Shown here piece by piece: positions 52,091 through 61,055 of a stretch of 64,000 nt of DNA. Position 1 is the stretch's first letter. Each line of letters begins with the position of its first letter. Source of the stretch: JBLIRR01 sp049472395 (GTDB lineage Bacteria; SZUA-182; DTGQ01; JBLIRR01); the NCBI GenBank assembly GCA_049472395.1, contig JBLIRR010000018.1, positions 48,480-112,479 of the forward strand. The letters are read 5' to 3'. Made by a program: the position numbers and the translations under genes. The notes below the pieces were generated by a model. That model saw nothing but the letters and a program-made list of their open reading frames with translations. It was not told where the DNA came from and ran no database searches.

Positions 52091-53740
52091 ATGAGAAAGA
52101 GACATTGCATAGTTTTAATTGTGTTCATGGTATTGTTATTATACCATAATGCCTTATCCCATAATTTCAAAATCAGTTTCACCCCTGCACAAGTCCCCCT
52201 TTTTTATTTTAACAGAAATCTCATCGTAAGCAACTATAATTGTAATCACACAGGTATACAACTGCTCTCTCACTCGTATGCCTCATTTATTAAGAGAAAT
52301 GCATTAATTGAAAGCTCGGATAGTGACTATATAGAGTATATCCTTTACGATCTTTCCAATGAGATGAATACGAAGGAAAGTATTGAATTTGTGGCGCTGC
52401 TCGGCGCCTCTTTTCTTGAAAATTATGATTACGAAAGGGCATATAATGGAGTAGGAAGTGGCTCAGTTGTTTCGCTTGAAGAGTTACTTTCCAGTTTAAA
52501 AACCGGACAACCTGCGGGTGTCTGTCGGGATATTGCAGTTGGGCAGGCACAGATTTTAAAAAGTCTTGGCGCTTATAATACATATGTGTTGCGCTTTTCT
52601 TCTGCAGGATATGGCCATGTTACTCTTATTACGCAAGATCCTGATAATCGTTCAACTCTTTATAAGCTCAACTATGATGAACTTACGACGGATCAGCATT
52701 CCAAAGGGATTGATAAGCTTCATCAAGATACTACTATTCCAGATATTGGAATTTATTATCACCTTTATAATACCAATGGAGAACCTGTCGCGCAACTCCC
52801 ATCTGGTTTGGGAATGCTCCTTGATAAAGCCTCTTTAGGGAGCGGACAGGCTCTTGATCCCTTTCTGCATTACTCCACCCCCCTTTTGGCAATTGATTTT
52901 CTCGATGGACCCACCTCAGGCAGAATCTTTAGTGGTATCACAGGCAATCAAGAAGAATTCTCAGGATTAGCTTTCAATACAGCCTTTGGACGTGAAAAAG
53001 ATGACATTTTCCATTTTCAGCTCCAATTGGCATCAGGATATTATGAATCAGCCCGGTCACATGTCATGGTTAATGCAAATTTACATTACTCTCGATTTAA
53101 AAGTACACTGCAGTCACCCGGGCTGCGGATTGGTAATTTACTTCTCCAAGGAAGCTCCGGCACGAGCGGAACGATACTCTTTGGATACGGAACAGTCCTG
53201 AATAATGATAATGAGATTCTGAACCAAGGAACAGTTGTGGATTATGGGATAAATCATCTGTATCGATTGAAATTAGGGTGGATCTCCGATAATAGAAAGG
53301 CTTCTTTTAACCTCAACCTTACCTCACACTATTATGCCGCCCTACACGCAAACCATAATGATATTCGAAAACAAAAGAAGGATTTTGACGGAATTGGTTT
53401 CGTCCATAACTATACTCTCATAGAGCATGAAATGGATTATATACTCACTCCGCGAATCAGAGGCATTGTGAATGTTGCCTATCTCTCTAGAAACATCGGC
53501 ACACAGCAGAAAATTGAAGTTGGATGTACCACACCAGAGCGAAAAATCGTTCTTGGGCACATCCACCCCTCAAAGGACCTCCCCAATTGGGTAGAAAATT
53601 CACAAGAATGTATATATACAAAATTTCAACAGAAGATTAATCATACTCATGAAGTGGATTTTTTAATTGAATTTATAAATGATGATATCTCACCTTTAAT
53701 AATAAATTCTTCTCTCACCTTTTCAATGTATTTTCTCTGA
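52091..53740 (+). CDS. Secreted transglutaminase-like protein with probable outer-membrane barrel C-terminus, 549 aa
   Basis: Signal peptide (IVLIVFMVLLLYHNALS). The N-terminal half resembles transglutaminase/cysteine protease-like domains: a cysteine in AGVCRDIAVGQAQILKSLG (Cys about 145), then a histidine in YGHVTLI (His about 176) followed by DPDN. The C-terminal half (from about residue 260) is rich in alternating hydrophobic strands, for example ASFNLNLTSHYYAALHANHN and LTFSMYFL at the very end. The terminal phenylalanine-aliphatic pattern is that of outer-membrane barrels. If so, the cysteine domain would sit at the membrane surface. I chose ATG at 52091; a TTG five codons upstream is in frame. 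Function unknown. Confidence 0.6.
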   Translation: MRKRHCIVLIVFMVLLLYHNALSHNFKISFTPAQVPLFYFNRNLIVSNYNCNHTGIQLLSHSYASFIKRNALIESSDSDYIEYILYDLSNEMNTKESIEFVALLGASFLENYDYERAYNGVGSGSVVSLEELLSSLKTGQPAGVCRDIAVGQAQILKSLGAYNTYVLRFSSAGYGHVTLITQDPDNRSTLYKLNYDELTTDQHSKGIDKLHQDTTIPDIGIYYHLYNTNGEPVAQLPSGLGMLLDKASLGSGQALDPFLHYSTPLLAIDFLDGPTSGRIFSGITGNQEEFSGLAFNTAFGREKDDIFHFQLQLASGYYESARSHVMVNANLHYSRFKSTLQSPGLRIGNLLLQGSSGTSGTILFGYGTVLNNDNEILNQGTVVDYGINHLYRLKLGWISDNRKASFNLNLTSHYYAALHANHNDIRKQKKDFDGIGFVHNYTLIEHEMDYILTPRIRGIVNVAYLSRNIGTQQKIEVGCTTPERKIVLGHIHPSKDLPNWVENSQECIYTKFQQKINHTHEVDFLIEFINDDISPLIINSSLTFSMYFL

Positions 53741-53747
53741 TTCTTTA

Positions 53748-54059
53748 TCAGTGCTGTCCTAAAACTGATTTAATCCAATTTAAGTAATCGGGATTGCCTC
53801 CCTTGATATCAAAAGCTATTATCTCCGGCACATTGTAGGAGTGTATCTTTTTTATCCGCTCTAATAGCCTATTCACTAATGAATCATCAGTCTTCATAAA
53901 AAGCAGGGATTCTGTATCGGTTTCAATCTTTCCTTCCCACCAGTACTTACTCGTTACTCCATTAATTATATTTACGCAGGCGATCAGTCGCTCTTCCAGA
54001 AGTTTTGAGGCCAATCCCTCTGCTTCTTTCTCCGGACAGCTACTTATAACAAGTTTCAT
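53748..54059 (-). CDS. cutA: CutA family divalent-ion tolerance protein, 103 aa
   Basis: Ferredoxin-like trimeric protein. The sequence follows CutA: KLLEERLIACVNIINGVTSK, then YWWEGKIETDTESLLFMKT and VPEIIAFDIKGGNPDYLNWI. Length is normal. Implicated in copper tolerance in E. coli, but the general function of the family remains unclear. Single gene, convergent with the secreted transglutaminase-like gene. Confidence 0.96.
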   Translation of the reverse strand: MKLVISSCPEKEAEGLASKLLEERLIACVNIINGVTSKYWWEGKIETDTESLLFMKTDDSLVNRLLERIKKIHSYNVPEIIAFDIKGGNPDYLNWIKSVLGQH

Positions 54060-54186
54060 AAAAATATCCTTTCATTCATTTTCTATTTCATATAGAATAA
54101 TAAATTATATAATTAATAATTGTTAATAGAGTGATTGCTAAATTCAAATAGTAACATACTTATAAAAAATTATCTACATTTTAACA

Positions 54187-55452
54187 ATGGATTCAGCACA
54201 TTGGGTACATACTGTGTATAAAATCCTAAAAACTAAAATTTTTGCACTATATCCCACTGCTGCGTGGAGTGTATTATTGTTGATCATACTCGTATCCTGT
54301 ACTGCTGATACGGGAACACGGACTCTCAATATCTCCATGTCTCTTGGAGAAGAAGAATGGAAGATAATGAGAGAGAAGGTTTTTCCTCCTTTTGAGAAAA
54401 GGGAAAAGGTAACAATTAACGCGGTGCACATTGAAGCTCAGGATACCCTTAAAAAGATTGAGGCTATGCACAAAGCGCACAGGATGGACATTGATCTCAT
54501 GTTTATAGATAACATGAACTTAGCCCCCTATGTAGAAAAAAGACTCGTACTTAGCCTGGAAAATTCCAGGAGCATGATTGATGCGCACGTCTATAAATCC
54601 TTGATTGATCCTCTAATATTTGAAGGAAAGCTCATGTTTTTCCCTGGAAGGCCGAATGTTCAAATTACGTATTATAATACTGATATTTTCGATCATTCAA
54701 CCTATACGCTTCCGAAAACCTGGGAAGATTTGCTCAATGTGGCCAAGAGGTTAAAGAAAGAATATAATGTGGGAAAAGTGGCCATTCATTGCACTCTTGA
54801 TGGAAATACCACAACACAGGTCTTTGAATTTATAAAGGCTGCAGGAGGGGATATCACCGTGCTTAATGATGAGGGGTGCGTTAAAGCTTTTACATTCTTA
54901 CAGGAGATCTATCCATTTCTCAGTCCGGATTCAAAAAAGGCTAACTGGAATACAACAAATAAATTTCTCTCCGAGGAATCCGTATTTCTTGGGAGGAATT
55001 GGCCTTTTGGAATGAATGTTATCGTCAAGCAGAATAAAAAGACTAATATCCTTGCGTATGATACATGGAAAGGTCCGAAGGGCTATGCAACAGCAATTGG
55101 TGGCGATGTCATCGCCATTACAAAAAAATCAGAACACAAGGAGTATGCCCTCAAATTTGCTGCATATCTTATGAGCAAGGATGTTCAAAAAATCTTCGTA
55201 TCCAACCTTGGATGGCCTCCAATTAGAAGTGATGTGCAGGGGGAAATTGAAGAATGGCAGAGACCTTTTTTTAAGGCCATAAATGACGCCCTTCAATTTG
55301 GGTATTACCGTCCTTCAATCATGGGCTGGTCGATCGTTGATAAATATGTGAATCGTGCCTTTAAAGATATTGTCATTGAGGGGAAAGAGGTGAGGGAAAC
55401 CCTTGACCGCTATGCTCATGATCTTAATGCAGAACGTGAAGCTCTCCGATAA
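54187..55452 (+). CDS. Sugar-type ABC transporter substrate-binding lipoprotein, 421 aa
   Basis: First gene of a four-gene importer. Lipobox ILVSC near residue 38 after a hydrophobic segment; the first 25 residues before it are an unusually long n-region. The rest is a family-1 solute-binding fold: RPNVQITYYNTDIFDHSTY, then LPKTWEDLLNVAKRLKKEYN and AYDTWKGPKGYATAIGGDVI, which is like the MalE/UgpB family. The context (two permeases and a MalK-type ATPase) supports carbohydrate or glycerol-phosphate uptake, but the ligand is unknown. The start is preceded by no strong ribosome site. Confidence 0.9.
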   Translation: MDSAHWVHTVYKILKTKIFALYPTAAWSVLLLIILVSCTADTGTRTLNISMSLGEEEWKIMREKVFPPFEKREKVTINAVHIEAQDTLKKIEAMHKAHRMDIDLMFIDNMNLAPYVEKRLVLSLENSRSMIDAHVYKSLIDPLIFEGKLMFFPGRPNVQITYYNTDIFDHSTYTLPKTWEDLLNVAKRLKKEYNVGKVAIHCTLDGNTTTQVFEFIKAAGGDITVLNDEGCVKAFTFLQEIYPFLSPDSKKANWNTTNKFLSEESVFLGRNWPFGMNVIVKQNKKTNILAYDTWKGPKGYATAIGGDVIAITKKSEHKEYALKFAAYLMSKDVQKIFVSNLGWPPIRSDVQGEIEEWQRPFFKAINDALQFGYYRPSIMGWSIVDKYVNRAFKDIVIEGKEVRETLDRYAHDLNAEREALR

Positions 55453-55467
55453 GAGCATGAAATTGTA

Positions 55468-56466
55468 ATGAAATTTCTAAAAAAGTTTTGGCTTGAAATA
55501 GTAATGATCCTTCCCCTCTTTGTCTATATTCTCGGATTTACCTTTGTTCCCGTGCTCTCAAATCTGAAGGACAGTCTGGTTGATCAAACCTATGGAAGGT
55601 CCCATTCCCTTCTTACCGCCCGCATTAATGAGTACACCTATGATATGAAATATTCATCGAATCACGCAGAAAGAGATGCATATAGAGAAGAATTAAGAAA
55701 AACAGAAATGGAACTTGAGAAATTACAGAAAACCTGGGAAGGCTATTCATTGAGTAATTATAAAATTCTTTTTAAGGATAGTTCATTTAGAGAAAGCATG
55801 TATAATACTCTCATAATTACTGGAGCAGGGTTACTGTTTCAATTAATTTTGGGAATTCTCCTTGCTTTACTCCTCATTTCTTCTTTTAAAGGAAAGGGTA
55901 TTTTCCGCACCATAGTATTAACTCCCTTGGGAATACCCACGATCGTTGCCGCAACAATAATGACCTATATATTTGATACCCGTGGGTATTTAAATGAAAT
56001 TCTCTCTCGGTGTGGCATGCTCAAAAATAATGCTCCTATTGATTGGGCGCAAGGAGGATGGGTGTCTATAATTATGATTGTCTTTGCAGATACCTGGAAA
56101 GTAATGCCTCTTCTCGTGCTTCTCTTTCTTGCTGGTCTTGAATCGATTCCCGTCAGTGTTCATGAAGCGTGTCAGATAGATGGAGTAAAACCTTTTTATA
56201 AATTCTTTACAGTGACGCTGCCTCTTCTTAAGCCCTATATTACTATTGCCATAATTTTGAGAGCAATAGATGCCTTCAGGATCTTTGAATTACCCCTTAT
56301 CCTCGCAGGCACAGCGACATTGCCAGTCATCTCTACCTTTACCTATGCTGAATACTCAAGGCAAAATTACAATCTCTCGGCAGCAAGCGCTACGATTTTA
56401 ACCGGTATCATACTCATATTCGTCTTTACTTATCTTATGGTATCTGAAAGAGAGAGGAAATCATGA
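55468..56466 (+). CDS. Sugar ABC transporter permease (MalF type), 332 aa
   Basis: Six or seven membrane helices with the conserved EAA loop HEACQIDGVKPFYKFFTVTL (about 230-255), which contacts the ATPase. Between the first helix and the second lies an extra polar, helical segment of about 65 residues (55-115) with AERDAYREELRKTEMELEKL, probably a small extracytoplasmic coiled coil, somewhat like the extra domain of MalF. The next gene overlaps it by four bases (ATGA). Confidence 0.92.
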   Translation: MKFLKKFWLEIVMILPLFVYILGFTFVPVLSNLKDSLVDQTYGRSHSLLTARINEYTYDMKYSSNHAERDAYREELRKTEMELEKLQKTWEGYSLSNYKILFKDSSFRESMYNTLIITGAGLLFQLILGILLALLLISSFKGKGIFRTIVLTPLGIPTIVAATIMTYIFDTRGYLNEILSRCGMLKNNAPIDWAQGGWVSIIMIVFADTWKVMPLLVLLFLAGLESIPVSVHEACQIDGVKPFYKFFTVTLPLLKPYITIAIILRAIDAFRIFELPLILAGTATLPVISTFTYAEYSRQNYNLSAASATILTGIILIFVFTYLMVSERERKS

Positions 56467-57299
56467 GGCGCGTATTGAATAGAGAAAAGACCCTTAGTAC
56501 ACTTTATAGGTATATATCCCTTGCTTTTGTGAGCCTGATTATCCTCTACCCGATTTTTCTCATGCTTAAAATCTCCCTTATGTATCCAGAGAGTTTTTAC
56601 TCGCCTCAAAAAAATCTGATATGGAATAAACAAGGATTCACATTGAAGCATTGGAAAAGTATTTATAATTCAGATCTTTTAGCCCCTTCACTTAATAAAA
56701 GCCTTAAAGTGGCAACCTTTACTATGATTATTGCAATATTCATTGCTGCTCCGGCTGCCTATGTAATATCACGAATGAAAAGGAAATGGAAATACCTGTG
56801 CATTATCTCTCTTTTTCTCTCACGTATGTTTCCAGAAGTTGGCATTGCATTGCCAGTGAGTATTCGTTTTTTAAGCTGGAACCTGATTGATACCTCTCTC
56901 GGTTTAATCCTTGCCCATCTGATTAAAACCCTTCCCTATGTTGCCTGGATACTGATTGGAACGTTTGAGGCTATTCCCCGTTCACTTGAAGAAGCCTCAT
57001 TTGTTGACGGAGCCGGGAAAATAAAGACCCTGTGGGCTATCATTGTTCCTCTCTCTTTACCAGGTGTGTCAGTTGCTGCACTTCTTGTATGGTTGGAATC
57101 ATGGAATGAATTTACGTATGCGCTTTATCTGACTATTTCTGAAAATACCCTTCCACTCCAGACGTATTATTATTTGAACAGAGGCAGTATTTTTCATTCA
57201 GCAGCATATGCGACTATTATAACTATTCCGGTTATATTTCTTACATTTATAGTGCAAAGATATATAAAAGCAGGGATGCATACCGGTGGGGTAAAATAA
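56463..57299 (+). CDS. Sugar ABC transporter permease (MalG type), 278 aa
   Basis: Six membrane helices with the EAA loop LEEASFVDGAGKIKTLWAII and the following PLSLPGVSVAAL. The C-terminal LIVxxQRYIxxGMxxGxVK pattern of MalG permeases is present as FIVQRYIKAGMHTGGVK. Overlaps the first permease and precedes the ATPase by about 14 bases, so the four genes are one operon. Confidence 0.94.
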   Translation: MRRVLNREKTLSTLYRYISLAFVSLIILYPIFLMLKISLMYPESFYSPQKNLIWNKQGFTLKHWKSIYNSDLLAPSLNKSLKVATFTMIIAIFIAAPAAYVISRMKRKWKYLCIISLFLSRMFPEVGIALPVSIRFLSWNLIDTSLGLILAHLIKTLPYVAWILIGTFEAIPRSLEEASFVDGAGKIKTLWAIIVPLSLPGVSVAALLVWLESWNEFTYALYLTISENTLPLQTYYYLNRGSIFHSAAYATIITIPVIFLTFIVQRYIKAGMHTGGVK

Positions 57300-57313
57300 A
57301 GGCATACGTGATA

Positions 57314-58408
57314 ATGGCGCGGGTGAGATTAAAAAATATTAAAAAGATATATCCCAATGGATTTAACGCCATCCATGGTATGGATCTGGATATTAGGGAT
57401 GGGGAATTTATGGTCCTTGTGGGACCTTCCGGTTGCGCAAAAAGCACAATTTTGCGTATGATTGCTGGCTTGGAGGATATTACAGAGGGGGAATTATTCC
57501 TCAATGACAAAATAGTGAATGATCTTGCCCCTGCAGAGCGAAATGTTGCTATGGTTTTTCAAAATTATGCTTTGTATCCGCATATGACGGTATTCAATAA
57601 TATGGCCTATGGCTTAAAAGCACGAAAAATCAAAAAAAATGAGATAAAAAAAAGAGTGCTCAATGCAGCGGACATTTTAGGGCTTCTTGAATATCTCGAT
57701 AAAAAACCTAGGCACCTTTCCGGGGGACAACGCCAGCGTGTTGCAATCGGGCGTGTTATTGTGAGAGAGCCGCAGGTCTTCTTATTTGATGAACCTCTTT
57801 CCAATCTTGATGCACAACTCAGAGTGCAGATGAGGGCTGAAATCATCAAAATCCAAAAATCTCTTGGAACTACTATGATTTATGTCACACATGATCAAAT
57901 TGAGGCTATGACCATGGGAGACAGGATTTGTGTAATGAATGAAGGATCTATACTGCAGATTGATGAGCCAATGAAACTCTATGATCATCCTGCGAATAAA
58001 TTCGTTGCCACATTCATTGGCTCTCCCCCAATAAACATTTTTAAGGGGTATATTATTTCTCAGAATGGTTCACTCCTCTTTGAAACAGAAGGGATGAGAG
58101 TGCGTCTTCCGAATGATAGGAATAAAATCTTACAGCCCTATATAGATAAAGAAATTGAAATGGGGATCAGACCTGAACATATCTTCATTGAGGAAGGTGA
58201 CTCACCCCGCACAAATCAAATAAATGCTGAAATTACCCTAGTAGAACTTATGGGAAATGAAAAAATTATCCATGCAAACTATGCACGGAACACTATTGTA
58301 GTGCGGGCTCATCCATATTGTACTGTATATAAGGGAGAAAACCATCGTCTAAGAATTGATGCAAATTTTTGTCACTTTTTTACTCCGGACACAGGATCAG
58401 CACTATAA
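57314..58408 (+). CDS. Sugar ABC transporter ATP-binding protein (MalK/UgpC/MsmK type), 364 aa
   Basis: Walker A GPSGCAKSTI, Q-loop QNYALYPHMTV, signature LSGGQRQRVAIGR, Walker B FLFDEPLSNLDA and H-loop VTHDQ are all intact. The C-terminal TOBE domain (from about 240, GSPPINIFKGYII) with MGIRPEHIFIEE is typical of MalK-like ATPases. I chose ATG at 57314; GTG two codons upstream is in frame. Such ATPases often serve several sugar importers. Confidence 0.95.
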   Translation: MARVRLKNIKKIYPNGFNAIHGMDLDIRDGEFMVLVGPSGCAKSTILRMIAGLEDITEGELFLNDKIVNDLAPAERNVAMVFQNYALYPHMTVFNNMAYGLKARKIKKNEIKKRVLNAADILGLLEYLDKKPRHLSGGQRQRVAIGRVIVREPQVFLFDEPLSNLDAQLRVQMRAEIIKIQKSLGTTMIYVTHDQIEAMTMGDRICVMNEGSILQIDEPMKLYDHPANKFVATFIGSPPINIFKGYIISQNGSLLFETEGMRVRLPNDRNKILQPYIDKEIEMGIRPEHIFIEEGDSPRTNQINAEITLVELMGNEKIIHANYARNTIVVRAHPYCTVYKGENHRLRIDANFCHFFTPDTGSAL

Positions 58409-58546
58409 ATTTTGGGAATAAAACAGGTTGACCGACGACTACGAAAATCACGATAAATTGCTGAATCATGATTGAATATGTTGAAAAAAATAAGTAAAAA
58501 TGATTAAATGCATGGAAAAATATTTTCGTGGGGGGGAGAATCTCGT

Positions 58547-59926
58547 GTGAATAAAATAAAGAAATTGTTCAATCAAGCTCAGAAAAAAATAAGCACAATG
58601 AGTCTTTTGTGCAGTAAAGAAAAAAAAATGGAAGAGGATTTAAAAAATATTAACAAGGATATTGCACAAAAAGAGATTGAAATTGCTCATACAACAGAAG
58701 AACTATCACAACAATATACACATATAGCGCATGTTCCGCTTCAAGAAAAACTGCGAAAAATGCACAATGAAAAGAAGGACCTTGAAATCAAAAAGATTCA
58801 TCTTCTTCGGAAGCTATATCCTTCTGATATTAATGCGCTTAAAGTAGAAGCATCACGTTATGATATTAATACTTGCAACCATAGTCTCCTAGATACCTTT
58901 GATTTTGCAAAGAAAATAGCTGTTACAGAGTATAATATTTTATTATTAGGCGAACCTGGGTCAGGAAGGGAGCTTCTTGCCAAAGCGATTCATTCAATGA
59001 GTCCCCATCATCATAGTGCATTTATTACAGCAGATATTGCCTCTGTTGAACCGAATCAATTAGAGAGTACCCTTTTTGGACATAGGCAAAGCACATGTGA
59101 AAACGCTGATGCAAATAAGGAAGGATTATTTCTCAAGGCTCACAACGGCACTCTATTTCTCAACAATATAAGCACTATTCCTGCTGAAATTGAACTCAAG
59201 CTTCTCAAGGTTTTGCAGAATCAGGAGATAAGGCCGGTTGGGAGTCTCGCTCCGGTCCCCATAGACGTGAGAATTATATTAGGTTTAGATATACACCTTG
59301 AGGAAGATAATTACTTTTTACGACATTTTATTGGGCCTCTCAAGATACCTCCCTTACGAGAAAGAAAGGAAGATATTCCTGCTTTGATACAATTTTTCTT
59401 ACATAAACACTCAAAAAGTGCCCAGCTCCCGGAAATATCAGAGGAGGAAATGAAGGATTTTTATGACTATGAATGGCCTGGAAATGTGGATGAATTAAAA
59501 AGATTTATAATAAAAAAATTTTTCTCTCATAACGCCCTCTCTCCATCAGAAAAAAGGCCTGATGATCAGTTTATTTTGAAAACATTAAGAAAAACTCAAT
59601 TTAGAATAAATGAGGCTGCGGTGAATTCAGGTATAAGTCGAAATACACTCACTGATCATTTTAAGGGTATATGTTTTAAGGCTTTTATCGAATGTGATGA
59701 AAAAATACCTCATGCTGCCTGTCACATCGCTGGGAATACTCACCTTTCAGAAAAAGTCGAAAGAAAAATGAGCAGGTACTATAACAACCTGATAGCGAAT
59801 ATTTCAGATTGCCAAGAGGCAGAATCAGCTAAATTGAAGATAAGAAAGCTTTTTAAAAACATACCCAAAGAGTACTATTCATACATAGATAGTATAGTTG
59901 ATAATTATTTTAACAGATCTCAATAA
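58547..59926 (+). CDS. Degenerate NtrC-family (sigma-54 interaction domain) AAA+ protein, 459 aa
   Basis: An N-terminal coiled coil (about 1-100) is followed by an NtrC-like AAA+ domain and a Fis-type helix-turn-helix-like region (FRINEAAVNSGISRNTLTDH), then about 80 helical residues. The AAA+ part aligns well with activators (ELLAKAIHSMSP, LESTLFGH, IPPLRERKEDIPALIQFFL, YEWPGNVDELKRF). But key residues are changed. Walker A reads GEPGSGRE, with Arg for Lys (codon 58967-58969). Walker B reads LFLNNIS, with Asn-Asn for Asp-Glu (59162-59167). The GAFTGA loop after FGH is replaced by RQSTCENADANKEG. It should not hydrolyse ATP or remodel sigma-54 normally; possibly a decoy or repressor. Start: GTG at 58547 with GGGGGAG seven bases upstream; an ATG 13 codons earlier is open. 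Confidence 0.85.
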   Translation: MNKIKKLFNQAQKKISTMSLLCSKEKKMEEDLKNINKDIAQKEIEIAHTTEELSQQYTHIAHVPLQEKLRKMHNEKKDLEIKKIHLLRKLYPSDINALKVEASRYDINTCNHSLLDTFDFAKKIAVTEYNILLLGEPGSGRELLAKAIHSMSPHHHSAFITADIASVEPNQLESTLFGHRQSTCENADANKEGLFLKAHNGTLFLNNISTIPAEIELKLLKVLQNQEIRPVGSLAPVPIDVRIILGLDIHLEEDNYFLRHFIGPLKIPPLRERKEDIPALIQFFLHKHSKSAQLPEISEEEMKDFYDYEWPGNVDELKRFIIKKFFSHNALSPSEKRPDDQFILKTLRKTQFRINEAAVNSGISRNTLTDHFKGICFKAFIECDEKIPHAACHIAGNTHLSEKVERKMSRYYNNLIANISDCQEAESAKLKIRKLFKNIPKEYYSYIDSIVDNYFNRSQ

Positions 59927-60257
59927 GCCAAATTTAAAATCCTCGGTCAATTCTTTAATATATTTTATACCGTCAAATTATATCATTTATGACAAATAAT
60001 CCCTATTCCGTATATGCAATTCGCGATGAAATATTCATAACTTTTCTTTTTATATCATTCCTTTTTTGCTGGCATAAATTTTGCGGAATCGAAAATCAGG
60101 AAGAATATTAATTTCCTATTGAAAAGATAGAACGTAATTGTTTGACTCAAGAAGGGAGGTGCGAATCATCGAGGAATAATGAAAGATGCATATATGAATA
60201 AAAAAATTTTAATAAAGAACTAGTATATAAACCTTGGTTAGGGAGGAAATTAGTATC
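59927..60257. other. Intergenic region upstream of the second Gly/Tyr-repeat gene
   Basis: No credible gene. Contains a near-consensus sigma-54 promoter (listed), leaving an untranslated leader of about 160 bases before the start at 60258. Confidence 0.65.
60070..60084 (+). promoter_or_regulatory. Sigma-54 (-24/-12) promoter for the second Gly/Tyr-repeat gene
   Basis: TGGCATAAATTTTGC: GG at 60071-60072 and GC at 60083-60084 with exactly ten bases between, matching the TGGCAC-N5-TTGC consensus at nearly every position. It reads toward the repeat gene at 60258. Confidence 0.7.
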
Positions 60258-61055
60258 ATGAAAAATTCTATCCTGTGCAGGCTTTTAATCATTTCTTCAA
60301 TTTTTTTATTACTCTTTATAGTAATTCCCCCAGGAGGCATTCACGCACAATACGGATATGGATTATACGGCCTCTATGGAGGACTATACGGGTCATATGG
60401 CGGGCTTTATGGGAGTTTATACGGTGGATTATATGGCAGCCTCTATGGAGGATTGTATGGTGTCTATGGCGGGCTCTATGGAGGATTATACGGCGCATAT
60501 GGAGGGCTATATAGCGGCTTATATGGAATATACGGCGGACTTTACGGTGGATTATATGGCCTCTATGGAGGATTGTATGGTGCTTATGGCGGATTAGGGC
60601 TTTATGGTGGATTATATGGGGGACTATACGGAGCTTACGGAATGAATGGGGCAGTCGGTAGCCTTTTGACTATAAATGGTCTAACCAGCTTTTTGCAGGG
60701 CTTTGCAGAGCAAGCGGGAACATGGGATGGTTTTTGGTCAATTGGCACTGCTTCAGGGCCATTGCTTATGACTATTATCACTGACCCCATCATTACCACG
60801 ACGCTGACTGGAACATTTCAATTGATAGGACATGAGATACTGCCGGATATTGTTGAGGTGGCAGGGAATTTAGTAAATAATCAAATAATTCTCACGGGAA
60901 CAGGCCTTGATGTATCCGGTGCCCTTGTTGATATTACTGTTGCAGGAATTCTTAGTTCTCCGACAGAAATGAGTGGAAATTATTCCATAGTGTTAGGGAA
61001 AACCTTACTTGAAAATGGGGCTTTTCAGGCAACTCTTACAACGCCAGCCATATAA
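60258..61055 (+). CDS. Secreted Gly/Tyr/Leu-repeat protein with C-terminal beta domain, 265 aa
   Basis: Signal peptide (LCRLLIISSIFLLLFIVIPP, cleavage likely after HAQ) followed by about 105 residues of YGG-based repeats such as LYGGLYGSYGGLYGSLYGG. The C-terminal part (from about 133) is a strand-rich domain: WDGFWSIGTASGPLLMTIIT and VNNQIILTGTGLDVSGALVD recall secreted beta-sandwich proteins. It is like the repeat protein at 19704-20564 in composition but has Leu in place of Met and gains a folded C-terminus. I chose ATG at 60258, with GGGAGG 11 bases upstream. Possibly a surface fibre or coat protein. Confidence 0.85.
   Translation: MKNSILCRLLIISSIFLLLFIVIPPGGIHAQYGYGLYGLYGGLYGSYGGLYGSLYGGLYGSLYGGLYGVYGGLYGGLYGAYGGLYSGLYGIYGGLYGGLYGLYGGLYGAYGGLGLYGGLYGGLYGAYGMNGAVGSLLTINGLTSFLQGFAEQAGTWDGFWSIGTASGPLLMTIITDPIITTTLTGTFQLIGHEILPDIVEVAGNLVNNQIILTGTGLDVSGALVDITVAGILSSPTEMSGNYSIVLGKTLLENGAFQATLTTPAI
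60340..60655 (+). repeat. Tandem DNA repeats encoding YGG(L/V/I)YG units
   Basis: Degenerate 12- to 30-base tandem repeats (TATGGAGGATTATA-like) encode the Gly/Tyr/Leu region. They are more diverged at third positions than the array in the other repeat gene, which suggests an older or more constrained repeat. Confidence 0.7.

Noticed and set aside
60275..60597. Alternative frames over the second repeat gene
   Set aside because: They are shadows of the repeat; only the main frame has a signal peptide, a ribosome binding site and a folded C-terminus.
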